Shown piece by piece: positions 40,761 through 54,879 of a stretch of DNA of 64,000 nt (its first letter is position 1; every line of letters starts with the position of its first letter). The DNA lies in the NCBI GenBank assembly GCA_021292165.1, contig CM037879.1, positions 113,948,359 to 114,012,358 of the forward strand, in the 5' to 3' direction. This DNA is from Shinisaurus crocodilurus (Eukaryota; Chordata; Lepidosauria; Squamata; Shinisauridae). The notes beneath the pieces were generated by a model. The model was not told where the DNA came from and searched no databases. It saw only the letters and a list, made by a program, of their open reading frames with translations. Made by a program: the position numbers and the translations under genes.

Positions 40761-43166
40761 TACATATCCCATTAACCCCTACCCCCTCTCTCTTACACAT
40801 ACATGCACACGCACGCACACACACACTTCTCCAGAGTATATAACAACACAGCGAAAGCAGTTTGTGGCAGAATCCAGATTTAAAGCAAAGTGGCGTGGGG
40901 GTGGGAGAGCAGCAGCAGCAGCAGAATTATATACCCCTCTGCCTTCCCCCTGTTTAAAGAAGTTTACATACCAGAATTGTGCTGGGCTGGGCTGGCTCCT
41001 CAAAGTAAACAGAGAAATAGCTAGCCAGCCAGCCAGCCAGCAAGCATGTGCACACTGCTCATGCGTGCACGTACACTCTCACCACTTATCTCTCTCCTTT
41101 TTCCACATCTTTTCTAGCTTAATGATTGGCTGAGCCAAGCCAGCCAATGAGCCAAAAGGGAAAGGGTCTTTTCCAATTGGATAGCAAAGGGTTAAGAACT
41201 GGGCAGCCTCGAGGCTCTGAACATGCAAATGCATGTGCAGTTTTAAAAAGAAAGCTGCTGCCCTGGAAAAGGATGCTCTCAGTGTGACAGGAACAGCAGC
41301 AGTAGTTGCCGCTGTCACAGCAGACAAAGGAGAGCAGCCGGTCTCCGCAAAGGGAAGTGGCTTGGCAAAGGTGTTTAAAAAATAAAATAAAATAAAGGGA
41401 GGCAGCGCAGTGCCCCAACTCCTGAAGAAAGGATCTGCCACTGCTATCACTAGGAGCTTTTCTACATGAGCCTGTTAATTGCTCTATCTACTTTCAGTTT
41501 CGTTGCAGAATTGAGATCTGAGCTCTGCACAAGGAGCTTTTCCTTTCCTGGTTTTCTTCTACATAACCTCTAGGTGACACTGTGCTATAGCAGAATAGCA
41601 CAAATACACAAGTTGTTCTTTTGCTTTCAGAAATAATACCCCATTTTCTGCACACTAAAACCCCCTGGGAAAGTGTTCTTGAAAAACAGAAGCAAAACTG
41701 GAGGATCACGATGTTGTCTAAAGAACCCGTAAACAACCATGAGTAAGGAATCATGAGCGCATGGTAAATGCCTTGTGTAGAAAATCTCTATGAAACATTT
41801 TCAAAATTACAAAATCCCTTGCAAAGGAAAACCATTACCTTTTCCTTTCTAAACATTTTTTGTAGCAAATCTGAGCTACAAAACTGTGCTTTCAGCCTAG
41901 CTGAAGCATGAGGAACCCAGATACTGATACTTTAAGGAACCCAGAATTACAAATCACGTTAGGATCCAAAGATGCTTATACACAAAAGTTTTCTTGATTT
42001 CTGTTTTCTACTTCTGATCCTTGTGCTGCTTCTGATCTTGAAGATCTTCTGACTTTTGAAAGTGTGGGAGCCTTTGAAAGTTTGACTGCCGTGTGGAAGC
42101 TCTCCATGTGTTTCTTTGGAGCCTGGGCATACGATCTTGCTGTAAGCTGATGGATCTAGAAAGTACGCAGACAGTACTAGAATACCTGGTTCCACATCAA
42201 AATGTTTTCTCCATTTCCTTAAGGCTTGGGTTGTATCCAATGGCATTGTTCTGCCAGCAGAAGGAAGGCCATTGGCAGAATGGATTCCCCTTCCTACCGC
42301 AGCACCCTGTGTGCATCCCAAAATCTGTTCCAGAGGGCTGGGGGATCCTCCAGAGCAAATGTTAGGGGCACATGGAGGAGGGGGCTGCAGGAAGGAGGAG
42401 AAGACAGGGAGTTCTATTTTGCAAGTAGACTTCAGCTTGTGTGGCATTTGCTGCAAGATCTTAAGGAACCCAATCCACCTGAGTAGATCATCCCAAACTT
42501 GAAGTGATTGCTGTCAAACAGCACTACCTGGGATGCACCATGTACCTAAGATTGTTCCATCTGAGGCAAGCTGCTCTAGGAAGCAACTTGGGTGCACTTT
42601 CCTCACTCCCCTGTAGTGTAAGAGACCCATTATCTCTGTCAGTAAAAAGCCACAGCGATAGTTGTGAAGAAGGGAAAGAAACCTGGATATATGCAAGGTG
42701 CTTCCTAGAGTGTCTTTTCTCAGACAGCAGCACCATCTTAGCAGTAGTGATTGTGAATTGGTGTTACAGAGACAAGAAGATAATAGGGAGTTTAAGATTG
42801 AAAGGATATACAGGTATGATAGATCACATGATTGATCACATGGAAAGAAAAAATAGGATAGCTTGGAAGCAGATAATGGGTGAGCAGTATTATATATGAG
42901 AGAAGCATATGCTTACATTTATTAAACTCTTTTACAATTGGTGGCAGATCTAGGAGTTATTCTAACTTCAGGGGTTATTCCCTAAAGGATCAAAGCACCA
43001 CGCACAGAACGAAAGCACACTTTGACATCCTGAAAACAAAAATTCCAATATTACAAACAATAGCTGCTATGCAAAGCCCTGTTATCATCACATATCCTTC
43101 ATTCAGGTGGATATAGGGCTGGCTAATAGTACTCAAAACAAGTATGTCACCTTTCCAGGTTGGAGA
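40761..43166. other. Mostly single-copy DNA, no gene seen
   Basis: Contains an (AGCC)n tract at about 41023-41042 and short CA runs near 40805-40825. The block 42225-42480 begins GGGTTGTATCCAATG and is purine-rich and may be an unlisted repeat. Frames such as 41079-41450, 41959-42456 and 42504-42899 lack recognisable domains. Confidence 0.4.
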
Positions 43167-43582
43167 GAGAGATGGGCGAATTTGTCAGTGTTGGTTTCTC
43201 TCAATTTCTCATTTTTTCAAATCTTAAATCCGGTTACTACCAAACTTTGTTAATTTTTATTTTTTAAGTTTGCATGAAAATTCCTATACATTTTGTGCAT
43301 TTTTGTATGCATATCTCTTAATATAAGCATTTTATATGCAATTTTGCCTATTTTACACATCTTTTTGTCAGCAATTTTCCTAATAATATAATGCCTTTTA
43401 AACAGGATTAAGCATTCCCCCCAATATACACATTTGGTATGTATTCTTGCATTGGAGAACTCCATTGCCAAATTTGGAGAAGTGTGAATTTTGAAGGATA
43501 ACTGAATTTTGCGTATTGGTTCAAAAGTGTGAAATGAGGTAAGTTTGCATTAAATGCAAAGCAAACTTCTCATCCATCTCTA
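43167..43582. mobile_element. AT-rich hAT-like MITE (TAGAGATGG ends)
   Basis: Left end AGAGATGGGCGAATTTG and right end, in reverse, TAGAGATGGATGAGAAG. The interior is AT-rich with TGCATTTTTGTATGC-type text and no coding capacity. No exact target duplication. Confidence 0.5.
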
Positions 43583-46500
43583 GAAGGTTTGTCAAATTGT
43601 GTCCCCATGAGAACCAAAAATAGTTCGAGCTTCTACAAGTAACGAAGCTTGGATGGTAATTATTTCTCTTGTCCTTGGCATGTAAATAGAAAGAAACAGG
43701 GTAACATGGGCATTTGTTCTTCAAGATCTCAAAACCAAGAAGGGAAGTTTTTCCACTGGCCTATGTTGTAGTAGTAATCAACACAGCCGGTGATAATGCA
43801 TACAACACAAAAGCTGCCTTTGATTCATTGATTGTAACACTGTCAGATCAAGTCAACACTTTGACCATCAGGATGTGCACAAAAAACTAATTAAGGAGCA
43901 TGTTTGCCTCTCTTAGTAAATAGAATTCCTCTTTAAAGCAACATTACTTCAATATTACAACTATTCATAAGAGGAAGCTGAAGGGAGAAGCTCTCTCCTT
44001 ATTTATTCAGCTTAATATTTGGTTTACTTGAATAGAGAGGAGATATATAACAGGTTGGTTTCCCGCAGTCTTGCTTAGGACCTAGAGATTAGAAAGTTGT
44101 CAAAAAGATACTGGGGAGTGTGTTTCAGAGTTATTCTATATTTAAAAACTATTGGGTATCTCTTCATGAAAGCTTTTACAGGCAGTTATAGCTAGATACA
44201 AATCAACCACAAAGGGAATTTGTCATACATATTAACCTGAATGAGTGATGATTTCTTAGTACTTCTGTTGCCTTTTTTATTATTATTATTTCTGCTTTTA
44301 TTATTTAATGCATCAGCTCAGTATGAGAAGCAGACATCCATCCTCTGGTTTAAAGCTGTTAGGCAATAAATCTATTTAATGTCTTGCTGAGATGTAGGCT
44401 TCTAGCTGAGAAATTTGCCAGCACAAATGATGCTCTGGATATATCCTATGTTTACTCATACCCTGACTCACTTACAGCTGACATTTTAGCGGTAGCCATC
44501 TTTTCTTAAACATAGCCATGTGGAAAAGCAGAGACTGAAGTACAGCAGAACTACAGAACATCTCTTTTGCAACCATATCTGTATACTAATCAGGCTTTTT
44601 GTCTTACTTCTTTCACTTTGAGGAACTGATAATGTGTACCAGAATCAGGCATATATATTTTTTGATACGCTGCTCTGATTTGTTTTTCTTTTTTGGTTTC
44701 TTGTTTACCATCCACATTCTACGATATTCTACAAAATGTTCTTGCTGTGATGGCAAGTTCTCTTTTGAATCAAGGGCTCCAAGCATCCAGGTTTGGCAGA
44801 CATACCCTTCACCTTCCATCATGCTCTTCCCTCAACCATCACAATGGTAAGATTACCCTCCTCCAATCAGGTGGGGTGATGAACTTACCTCGCTCAACTG
44901 CACTTTACATTGCAGAATTTACACAGAAGTGGACCTACTACAACATAGTCCTCCCATGATGTTGTTGGGTACTGTCACCTGCAGAATGTCCCCAAATTTA
45001 AGCTTGTTACCACTGACTGTTTTCTTTCTGGCAACAAAAACACACTTGGGGCATAAAACATCCCAAGGATCTATTGATTTCGCCATTGGGGTGTCTTAAT
45101 GCCCCAAACACAAGCAACGTACTCAGGTGTAAAAATGTCTCAGTTTTTCCAGAGAAGACTGGTCTAGGGAAGCAGGCTTAAGTACTCTGAATGTCAGTAG
45201 GTTGGCACAAGCCATGGAATTTCAAATTTCAAATTTAGAAACATTTACCTCACCAGAGACAGCTTTATTATTGGGTTATGAAAACACCCCACCTGACCAA
45301 AAACATTAGTTTTTGTAATAATAAAGTTTTGCTTAAAGTTTTACTGTGACAGTTTGTGATACTTTCCTAATATTTCACGTTTAAAGCATGCTTAAAACAC
45401 TCTTATGACACCCCAGACACATTTGAGGTTGTGCGGCATTTTACCACCCCAGGATATATTGGGAAATGGCTTGGGGTAGTAAAATGACCCCAAAACACAT
45501 TTGTGTATATTTTTAGAGTTGTTGGATGAGGGTTTTAATATTGTCTCCAAGGTCTTGAGCAAGCTAAGGAAAACTATACCAACAGCCCAATCCTCTTCTC
45601 TGCTCCACTGAGGAAGTGGTGCCTAGGATCTGGCATAACAGCTGTAGGTCAGGTCTGCAAAAGTTCTAGTGACCTCTGTGCTAACCACTGCCTACCAGCC
45701 ATCCTTGCTTGTCAATTTACCCTGCCTCTTCAATACTGCAGTCCCTAGCATGCAGCAAAATCCGATGTTGAGCTGCCAAACATGTCCGGTGGACTTTGTG
45801 ATGCTGAGTGAGTTGCTTTGCAGTATCCTCTTCCTTACAGTTGTATTCTTGGCTGGGATAGCTGGTTCCCATCAAGCTTTTTCAATAGTGCATTTATTTT
45901 TTGGGGGGCCCTCCAAACTCATAAAATGGGAAACCTTTTGCTGCATCCAGTTTGTTAGAGGTAGTTAAAGCCATTCTCCCTTTAATTCACATTTTTCCAG
46001 GTTTAACTCTTAGCCTAAAAGGTGATAACTAGTATTCTGTTTTCTATGTGCCTCATATCTGATTGGGGAATTGAGTTAGTTACCCTTAAGTTGCACAAAA
46101 CATCTTCACTGCCTCTCCTGTAACTCCAGATGCTGTGTACTACTTCTAAATGTGAGTAATTTATTGTAAAGTGTTTGGTGTAGGTCAGCAAGCTTTATTT
46201 TACCGTTTTATTTAGTGCCTACTTTGTTTCCCCTTCTTGTTCTTTGTTGCACACTTTTCATAAATATTGCCTCTTAATTTGTAATTGGAGATTTGATTCC
46301 CACTCACCCCCATTTCCTCATGCTATCAAGACTGTTTGGTTGCATGTTACCAAGTGAGTTATGGAGGGAGGGAGGTTAGAAGTTCAGGCCAAGGCCTAAC
46401 CTGTGGAGATTGGGAGTTTGGCTGGCTGTTCACCTATCCTTGAAGAGTACACCCTGATAGCCTGAGGAAACCTTGCTCATCCCAAGTAGGAGTAGGTGAT

Positions 46501-46610
46501 AGCAGTTTCTATGATTGGCTGGAACCATGCACTGCTGGCCTAACTTACAAAGGAGGTGCAGCACTGAGCAAAATGAACAAAAACCATCACAGTGTGTGTT
46601 AAACTTGAGC
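43583..46610. other. Single-copy DNA, no gene seen
   Basis: About 3 kb without recognised transposon ends. The frames at 44599-44959 and 45669-45968 show no domain, and I see no exon-like context around them. Confidence 0.4.
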
Positions 46611-46993
46611 AGGATGGCAAGTTGTGAATCACCCAAAAAAGAGGACAAAAGAGGACACAGATTTGAATAACATTTGCATATGCTAATTTTATATACATAT
46701 GCAGATGTAGAAATAATTATTATAATTGAAATTGAAATACAGTACATCCCATCCTACTGTGGAAGACTGTGACCAGGTGACCTGTGTGTCTTCCTTAGTC
46801 TGCTGTCCAGGTGCTGTTGATGGGCAACTTCAAGGCCCAGTTCTTCCTTCTGAGGGTTCCTTATCTTTAAACTGGACTTGGACTGGGCAGTCCCTCAAAT
46901 AGAGGACACGTAAGTTCAAAATAGAGGATTCTCCTCTGGCAGCCCTTCAAATAGAGGACTGTTTTTTGTAAAAGAGGAGACATGGCCACCCTA
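46611..46993 (+). mobile_element. hAT-like repeat with AGGGTGGCCA / AAAGAGGACA ends, copy 2
   Basis: The most complete sense copy. It starts AGGATGGCAAGTTGTG, passes AAAAAAGAGGACAAAAGAGG, GGAAGACTGTGACCAGG and TAAACTGGACTTGGACTGGG, and ends AGACATGGCCACCCTA, which in reverse gives TAGGGTGGCCATGTCTCC. The inverted terminal similarity and fixed ends indicate a DNA transposon derivative. Confidence 0.7.
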
Positions 46994-48099
46994 TTACAAT
47001 TTGTTCAGGCCTGCCTTATGGCTCCTATAATGTGGGACACCGTCAAATGGCATGTCCTGAACCTGCCCCGTGCCTGGCACATCAACGGCCATCAACATTT
47101 TTATATGGCACTATATATAGAAATAGAGCCATATGCTTTCTGTGGGTGGGGTGGAAGGCAGGATTCAAAGACCAACAACTTATTGTGCAGGACTCAGAGG
47201 GCCAGTTAATCCCTTGATTCTCCTGCACCAGCTTATGGCTCAACAAGTTTTTCAACTATAATTTTATTCACTGCAAGGCAGATAATTTCAAGAAAACTTT
47301 GTTCCCTTTGGAATAAGTTTTAGAATACTCAGGAAGTGTTATTTTAAATTCATCTTGGTAAAGATAACATGGTAGGACATCCTTTACAAATATAATTCAC
47401 ACTGTAGATAATGGAAAACAGTGATTCATTCCTCAAGTACCTAGAAATTTGTTGGAGATGGCATTTCACAAGCCCTAATGGTTACATAATTTTGAGCATC
47501 AGTCTTTAAAACAGTCATGACAGATGGTTACTGGAGATAATGTGCTTTCTTATTGGCACTTGAGACACATAATTTGGGCTTTAACTGAAACTTTCAGATA
47601 GTTCTTACATCTACTGATTTTTAGCATCTTCACTGTCTAGCTCACGTCACCTTTTTCTTGCCTGTGAGATTCAGAAGACGTAAGAACTCAGATTTCAATG
47701 TGAACAACCACAATTGTTGTAAATTCTGCAATACTAAGTGGAAAACAGAAGCACATGTTACATGTAGAAACTGAAATATAGAAGTACAGTTGGGACTTGG
47801 GATACATGTGAATGCCTTTTATTTTCTAAACAAGTTTCTCCATGGAGTGAGTCCAGAAGAGTCCAGGAAATGGTTGGAAAGCAACTTGACACAGCTACTG
47901 TTGAAACTAAGCAGGTTCTAATCTGCCCAGAGGAGAGAACTCATGGAAACCACATGTAAGGGACTTTATACTCTCTAGAGGAATAATAAGTAATGAGTAA
48001 TAAGTGTCATTTTATAAATAAAGTAAGTAGCGTAAGGTTTGTTCACATCTTTTGGTGCACTCCTACAAGTCATAGCCATGGTTTGTGCTTATGTCTTAA
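46994..48099. other. Single-copy DNA, no gene seen
   Basis: The frames at 46982-47217 start in the edge of the preceding repeat and have no domain. Confidence 0.4.
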
Positions 48100-48585
48100 G
48101 AGCATAAGAAGAGCCATGCTGGATCAGACCAAAGGCCTATCTAGTCCAGCATTCTGTTCACACAGTGACCTACTCATGTGAGAAGCCCACAAAGTAGGAC
48201 ATGAGTGCACTAGCACCCTCACAATCATGTTCTCCAGAAACTGGTATACAGAGTCATACTCTTTCTGAATCTGGAGCTAATATATAACTATCATGACTAG
48301 TAACCTTTAACAGCCTTATACTCCATGAATTGGCCTAATCCCATTCTAATGCCATCTCAGTTGGTGGCCATCACTATATTTTGTGATCATGAATTCCATA
48401 ATTTAACTATGCACTGCATGAAGAAGTACTTCCTTTTATCTGTCCTAAATCTCCCACCAAACAGCTTCATGGGATGATGCTGGGTTCTAGTATTATAAGA
48501 GAGGGAGAAAAATGTCTCCCTATCATGGTGCATGGTCTCTACACCATGCATAATAATCTTGCTTTCCCACATTGGAGACGGAAGG
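48100..48585 (-). mobile_element. CR1-clade LINE 3' end, antisense, second copy
   Basis: Starts AGAGCATAAGAAGAGCCATG on the plus strand. The reverse strand encodes KIIMHGVETMHHDRETFFSLS and TRTQHHPMKLFGGRFRTDKRKYFF, the same C-terminal motif as 35300 and 27653. Old and decayed. Confidence 0.78.
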
Positions 48586-49307
48586 TAGCCTTAATGCAAA
48601 ACTGGTGGCACAGTGCACAAAATGGTTAATCAAAGCAGTGCATTCCCCTTTCCACGCATACTTCTCGTTTAATGGCAATGTGCTGAACTGGGATCTTAAG
48701 AAGCCTTCCTTCAGGAATTCCTAAAATTTCATAATTCTCTGAGCATAATTCTCAGGCCATTAGCATAATTCTCTGAGTGTATGGTTACCAACTAGTCAGC
48801 ATTCTAAGAGTCCAACCAGTACAATTACCTCTACAAATAACTGGTATTGGGGTCTGTAAAGCCAGTAAAATCCAGATTTCACCAAGCTCTCCCCATAATC
48901 CACCAGGATGTTGGATCTGCTCATAATCCATTAAATTATTGGCTCAACTCTTGATCCACCCAATTCTATCCTCTCCCTCTCCTGGCCTAGTAGATTCCTT
49001 CAGGAACTATCCTTGGCTCTGCCACTGATACCAATTAGCCCATGGGACATAGATTAAGAGGCAAGTGATGACACATCTCTGAGTCTCCACCATGCCCTTC
49101 AAAACAAATTATCCTTATGCTTTACAGTTACCTAAAGAAGATAACATACTAGAATGAAGCCCTGGTGAAGAAGGTAACATACTGGGGAAAATGCCTTGGT
49201 GCATTTTGTATTAGCATTTGGCTTGCAGTTCTTTCCCAGTTCTAGCAAAAAGGGGAGTTGACCAAGTCTGGAATCTGTTCTGTATGCCTAATCCTAAGAG
49301 TAGTTCC
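48586..49307. other. Single-copy DNA, no gene seen
   Basis: No recognised repeat. Confidence 0.4.
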
Positions 49308-49513
49308 CACTCGGGAGATTCGGGTTCTAGTCCCCGCTTAGCCATAAAACTCACTGGGTGACTTTGGGTCAGCCACTGACCCTCAGCCTAACCTACCTCA
49401 CAGGGTTGTTGTGAGGATAAAATGGAGAGAAGGAGGAGGATTATGTAAGCCACCTTGGGTTCCTTGCAGGAAAAAAGGTGGGGTATAAATATAATAAATA
49501 AATAAATAAACAA
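49308..49513 (+). mobile_element. tRNA-derived SINE (Sauria-like), 5'-truncated
   Basis: Begins inside the head (ACTCGGGAGATTCGGG, box B GGTTCTAGTCC present; box A lost) and runs to GGTATAAATATAATAAATAAATA. Confidence 0.85.
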
Positions 49514-50984
49514 AATCTTGCAATTCAGAGCCATCAGTTTTAATTTCCCAGAGAGTGATAATAAAGATAAAACTCATAATAATGCATAAAACAAAACATT
49601 GAACTAGTAGATTGGGACATTGATTCAAAAATTATACACTACGCTTATTGTTTTTTTGCATATCAACACGTTCTTCCACCTGACATCTTTCAGAAGCAGA
49701 TTTCACATTGCATGGAGTGGATGTGTGTGATTAGTTTGGGCTTGTGCCATCACTCCCATAGGTCATCAAGCCAATTAAAAGATAACCAAGAGAAGCAATA
49801 TTCCAAAAACATGGCATATGGCGCTCTGGCATTCAAACACACAAGAAAAACATATTGGCAGGAATGATAACTTTGAAGTTTATATGGATGTCAAACTCAG
49901 TTGGTTGTGTATATTTGGTAATATGGCTTGATGCCTCCTTAGAACATTATCTTACTGAGTGGTTTCTATTTATGGAAACAGTATGTTCTGGAGTGAAGGC
50001 ATACTGTCCTAATATGTGTTTGGGTGGGTCCCAATGGTGTAGAAAAATAATTTTGTATATAAGCTTACCTAAACCTTCTCAGTCTCCTTTCCTATTAACT
50101 GGCTTCTTATCTGCTGCCAGTTTTCTTCAGAGGCAGCAGTTCACCTAATCAGCATGTGGAAAGAGAAAAAGAAACTCATATGGTCAATGTGTGAGACTGT
50201 GCAGGAAAATAAGCACCAGAAACATTAGCAGTTGCTTTCTAGTCAAAGAGCAGTACATTGTATGTACAAGACCACCTGAGACCATAACTTGAAATCTTTG
50301 TAAAATCAAAGTCAAAAGGTAACTTATAAAGAAACAAGTTGAAAAATAAAATAAAAATAAAAGAATATCATGTACACAGAGAAAAACATTATTTAAATTA
50401 AGCAATGCAATAATAACAAATGATCAAAAATTAATTAATAACCAACTAATAACCCAGATGGTTATAACACTTTAGATGAATAGAGCAGTTTTGGTGGACC
50501 CCACTGCTTTACCACTGGAGTCTGCAAGCAGAGACACAGGCCCTCCTAGTCCTGGGTCCCCATGGCCCTCTAGATCCTCAGGAAAATAAGAAAAGAGGAA
50601 ATAACATTTCTTTCTGGATTTCTTATTTCCCTTTGGCTTTCATTGGTCAGGAAATTTTCTCTTCAGTTTGACCTTGAGTATTTCCTGCTCTCTGCCACGT
50701 CACATGTAACTCCTCAAAGAGGTCAGCATCTCTGGTGGTATAACACTGGTATTGGACTGATTGCACCAGACATCAATGCATGCTTTAGTCTATACAGATA
50801 AGAAGGTCAATTGAACAGCTATGAAGGAAAGCATGACACTGGCCTGAGATGAGTGCTTCAAACTCCCTGTAGACAGCCCAAGCAGGAAAGTCAGAGCAGG
50901 ATGGACTTCCTATTATATGAATACTGTCCACACAAGCTAGAAAAGGTCTATATGGCTTGCAAGCTATCAAAATGAATGTAGGCA
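49514..50984. other. Single-copy DNA, no gene seen
   Basis: No recognised repeat; frames at 49855, 50184 and 50785 without domain. Confidence 0.4.
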
Positions 50985-51095
50985 CATAGAAAGCTACCTA
51001 ATACAAGGTCAGGATATTTTTTCCCCGCCTGGCTCTGAATTGCCTGCTCTTGAGCATGACAAGCATGTGCTCTACCACTGAGCTACATCTCTTCC
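50985..51095 (-). mobile_element. tRNA-Ala-related SINE, antisense remnant
   Basis: AAAGCTACCTAATACAAGG at the left is the decayed SINE 3' body. GCATGTGCTCTACCACTGAG followed by CTAC at the right is the complement of a tRNA-like box A region (GTAGCTCAGTGGTAGAGCA). It is too degraded and lacks the acceptor and T arms, so it is not a tRNA gene. Confidence 0.65.
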
Positions 51096-52429
51096 TATTC
51101 TAGCCAACAATCAATTTATGCTGGCCCACTTGATAAACCTCCAGTATTTACTGCCTGCCTGGGATTTCAAAAGCAGTGGGGGTTTCAAGAACCTGGCAGA
51201 CCACATAATGTAGAAAATGTGCTGCACTCAGCTTGATGGGTCATAAAGTTATGCAGTCGCGACCCAAAAATGGGTGTGATTTACGGTGGTTATGTTTAGG
51301 TAATGCTTATTTCCTGCCAGTGTACTTCACAGATGTTTTCAACAAGTGGGGACCAAACAAATGGGGTTCACAAAGGAGAGGATATGGCTCAACTGTGGCA
51401 TAAAGACAGCTGTATAAAAAGGTTGCTTACCTATGTATATCTGGTTGTTTAGCAAAAACAACAACATGGCAGGCAGCTCATTCCATTTCCATGCACCCCC
51501 TTTGTTTTTAGACTTTGAGGGTAAATAATTATGACAGCCAATTCCAGTACTTTATATATCAGTTGCACAACTAGTCCTCCAGTCAACTACGGCTTGTAAC
51601 TTACTTTACTGATATCAGATATACAGCTGTCTTTCTGATGACATTCTCTTTGTGTGTGTGTGTGTGTGTGTGTGTGTATCTCACATAACGGCTTATGGGT
51701 GCAGTGTGTGTCAAATATGACAGAGTTCCTTTCAAGCTCTTCATCAGCTTCTAGCTGGCATTGGGATAATCATCCTTCACTGAGTTGTCTTCCTTTATGA
51801 TATCAATTAGCAAACAATCTGTTTTCCTGGCACATGGCACAATTAGGATGCAAAACTGAGGCCTGTGAAGCAAAGCATATTTGAGGTAGAATACCTGTTT
51901 CCCCCAAGAAAAGAGGGAGACTGATTTCACCTTGCCAGGGCTGGCATGTAAGGAAACATCAAAGGGACTATCCCAGGCATATTTACACACTGTCTCCCAT
52001 TTCATCAGAGCTGGCATGATATTTCACTTTTAAATGATTTTAAAAAGCATCTTTCTGACTGGAGCCGTCTTTTGTTTCATCCTGTTCTCGGCATTAACAC
52101 TTCAAAAGGCTTCAAATAAGTCTCCACACACACACTAGAGGGCACAAGCGGGCTATTTTCTAGCTTCCCAGCACGATTTGTATTAGGAGAACCACTCCAA
52201 GCATACCTGTTGGTACTAGTTAGATATTCTAGGTGGGAGGGAAATATGCAGACGTTAGATATTTGTTCACTTTTTATACACTGCTGCCTGTTTAGAACAG
52301 TTATTGGTTTATTAAATGCCCAGCACTATGATGTATTGTTTGCAGTGGTTATATATATGCAGAGCTAAATTTCTGCCAGCGCTAAAAGCAGTGACCAAAC
52401 AAATGGGGTTCATAAAGGAGAGATTGCAG
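51096..52429. other. Single-copy DNA with a TG microsatellite and a spaced direct repeat
   Basis: (TG)n is at 51651-51677. The text GACCAAACAAATGGGGTTCA followed by AAAGGAGAG-like sequence occurs at about 51352-51383 and again at 52392-52422, a direct repeat about 1.04 kb apart. No gene recognised. Confidence 0.5.
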
Positions 52430-52499
52430 CATAGAATAGCAGAGTTGGAAGGAAGGGGCCTATAAGGCCATCGAGTCCAACCCCCTGCTCAATGCAGGA
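52430..52499 (-). mobile_element. CR1 3' terminal fragment
   Basis: CATAGAATAGCAGAGTTGG through CCATCGAGTCCAACCCCCTG matches the 3' UTR end of the CR1 at 3225. About 70 bp, severely 5'-truncated. Confidence 0.85.
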
Positions 52500-54879
52500 G
52501 AACAGATGTGGGCAGCCCAGGCAGTCACCCATCCAAGCACTGACCCGGCTCATCCCTGCTTAGCTTCAGCATGTGGCTTGCATTGTGTGCTCTCGTCTTT
52601 CTGACTATGCTAGCCCACTTGTTCCTTGCTGTGGGACAAATTAACCCTCCCCACGATGTTTTACATGTAGGATTGCAACCCAGTTAAAGGAAACAATTAA
52701 TCATATAAGCTTCTCAGTCAACGGCTCATTTAAATTTGCATAAATTGGCATATGGGTAAAAAACAATATGTCTGAAGCAAGATGTGTACTTCCTTTGTTT
52801 TTAGACAATGCACAGACATCATCTTAGACAAGGCTTTCCTCCTGTGTGTGAGAGGAGAAAGAATGCCCATTTAAATGACGCCATGCCACTTAATCGGCAG
52901 CCTTATCACCTGCAGTCTTTATAAGCACTTGTATTCAAACTACTCGTATTTTTAAGGAATGGTATCCTTATGTCATATTAAAAATAAAAGTATTTCTTAA
53001 TGAAATGTGCTCCTTGATTCATCGGAGGCACCTTTCGTTTGCTTAAAGTTCTAAAACCAATTAATTAAATGTTGCAGCCTGACCTAGGATGAGCAGCATA
53101 ACAGAAGTAGATTAAATGATCAAAAGTTGACCAGGTACTATCACTTCTGACATTTCTGTACTTCTTCCCCTTTACAACTGCATATATGCCCCAGACCAAC
53201 TGATGCAGATCAGAAACCTCTTATTGGAAAGACTGGACATTACTAGCCAAGGAGATATTAAGATGCCTCTGCGCAGCTCCTGCCAAAGTACAGTCAGTGT
53301 TCTCTTTCTGAGACGTTTATCTAGTTGAGGCAGGTGCTCCGGGAACTCTGGCACTCCAAACAGTTGGTAGTTGGTCTCTATGGTTTAGCCAGCCTTTCCT
53401 TTTGACTGTCATGGAAGTCAGAACACCATAGAAGTCTCTGACCCCCAAGTCCCTCTACAAGGAGCCAATCTGGCAGCAATTGTGGAAGTGATTGGGAAGA
53501 AACTGTCCATACACTTTCAGGATGCTGGGCACCCAAGTACATTTTGGGCCACAAGATTCTGTTGCTTTTTCTGCAATAGACTAACATGGTTGCCCTCTGG
53601 AAATTGTTTCAATTTTCTTCATTAGGTTAATTAATTAACCCAGCCCAATAACCCCTTTAAAGGTCCTCCAGTAAATCTAGTTAGCACATGGTAAGGGGCT
53701 GTCAGCTTTTAATTTCTGCCATCTATAGAAAGGCAAAAATTACAAATAATACAAATAATAATAATAATAAATCTTCAGGAAAGCATGTATGTCCTAGTTA
53801 GGGAAATAAAGGTGTGTGTGCACGTGTGTGTGCGCGCATGTGATGTGCATGTGTGTTTTATAGCTTGGCCACACAATGATTACATTTTTCAAATTTACCC
53901 TGAAAGGGTTTTAGTAGCACAGGTCAAGCTTCATTTAGTATTTTTACTGCACAAGCATCCCCAACAGCCCTACCATGAAGAAGGCTGTAGACAACAGCCC
54001 TTGTGTATATGTTGAAATGGTCTCAATAAGCTTACTAGTTGCCTTATGCTAGCTGTAAACTAATGTGGAGGAGTGTATAATATAGAAATAGTATTTGGAG
54101 AACATTTAGGACTTTCTCCATCCCACTCATTGTCATTCTCTCTCATGCGGGCTGCAGTGTGACATTTTCCCATAAAACACCATGAGATCTGCACTCACTC
54201 CCACATACCATCTTGGGTGGGTTCTCGGGACAGCTGAAATGTAACTGCGATGAAAGCAACTGGGAAATGTCCTCTACCAGGGCATCCCAGAAAGAGCATT
54301 TGCCCATCTGCAAGAGTGCTCATTTAAATTTCTAACCTGCCCCACATTCTCAACTCATTAAAACATGTCAGAATGTACAGAACATGTCCAAATTCTCAGA
54401 GGATTCCATAAACCCTGGGAATCTCTCCAAAGCCAGGGCTTCATCTGATGCAAAATTTGATACAAGCTTCACAATACTGCAAAATGTTGCCACACACATC
54501 CTTTTCAATGTGCAACATTTTGCCATGCACATTTTACATACGCTTCTCAATAGTTATGACTGACAAATTGCCTAAGCCTAGGAAAGTTCCGTAACCCATG
54601 CTGCCCCCCCAAATGTCTTTAGTTTTACTGAATTCCATTTCGCTTCCCTCAAAATTCCATGAATGTCTTGCTCAAGCAGGAGTGTTCAAATTCACCTCAG
54701 AATTTAGTGGCAACTTGGGGATGTACAGAAGAAGAATTCCCCCCTGAGAAATGTTGTTAGCCCTCTTGAAACTCTTTCCATTTCCCTTGAAATTCCTTCA
54801 GCCAAGAAGGAAACTCATATTTTCCCCTTAAGAAATTCTGCATCCAATATTCATTTCCAGTGGTCAGGTCAGTAAAAGA
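52500..54879. other. Single-copy DNA, no gene seen
   Basis: Contains an AAT-rich tract at about 53740-53770 and a (GT/GC)n-like tract at about 53811-53856. No recognised transposon or exon. Confidence 0.4.
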
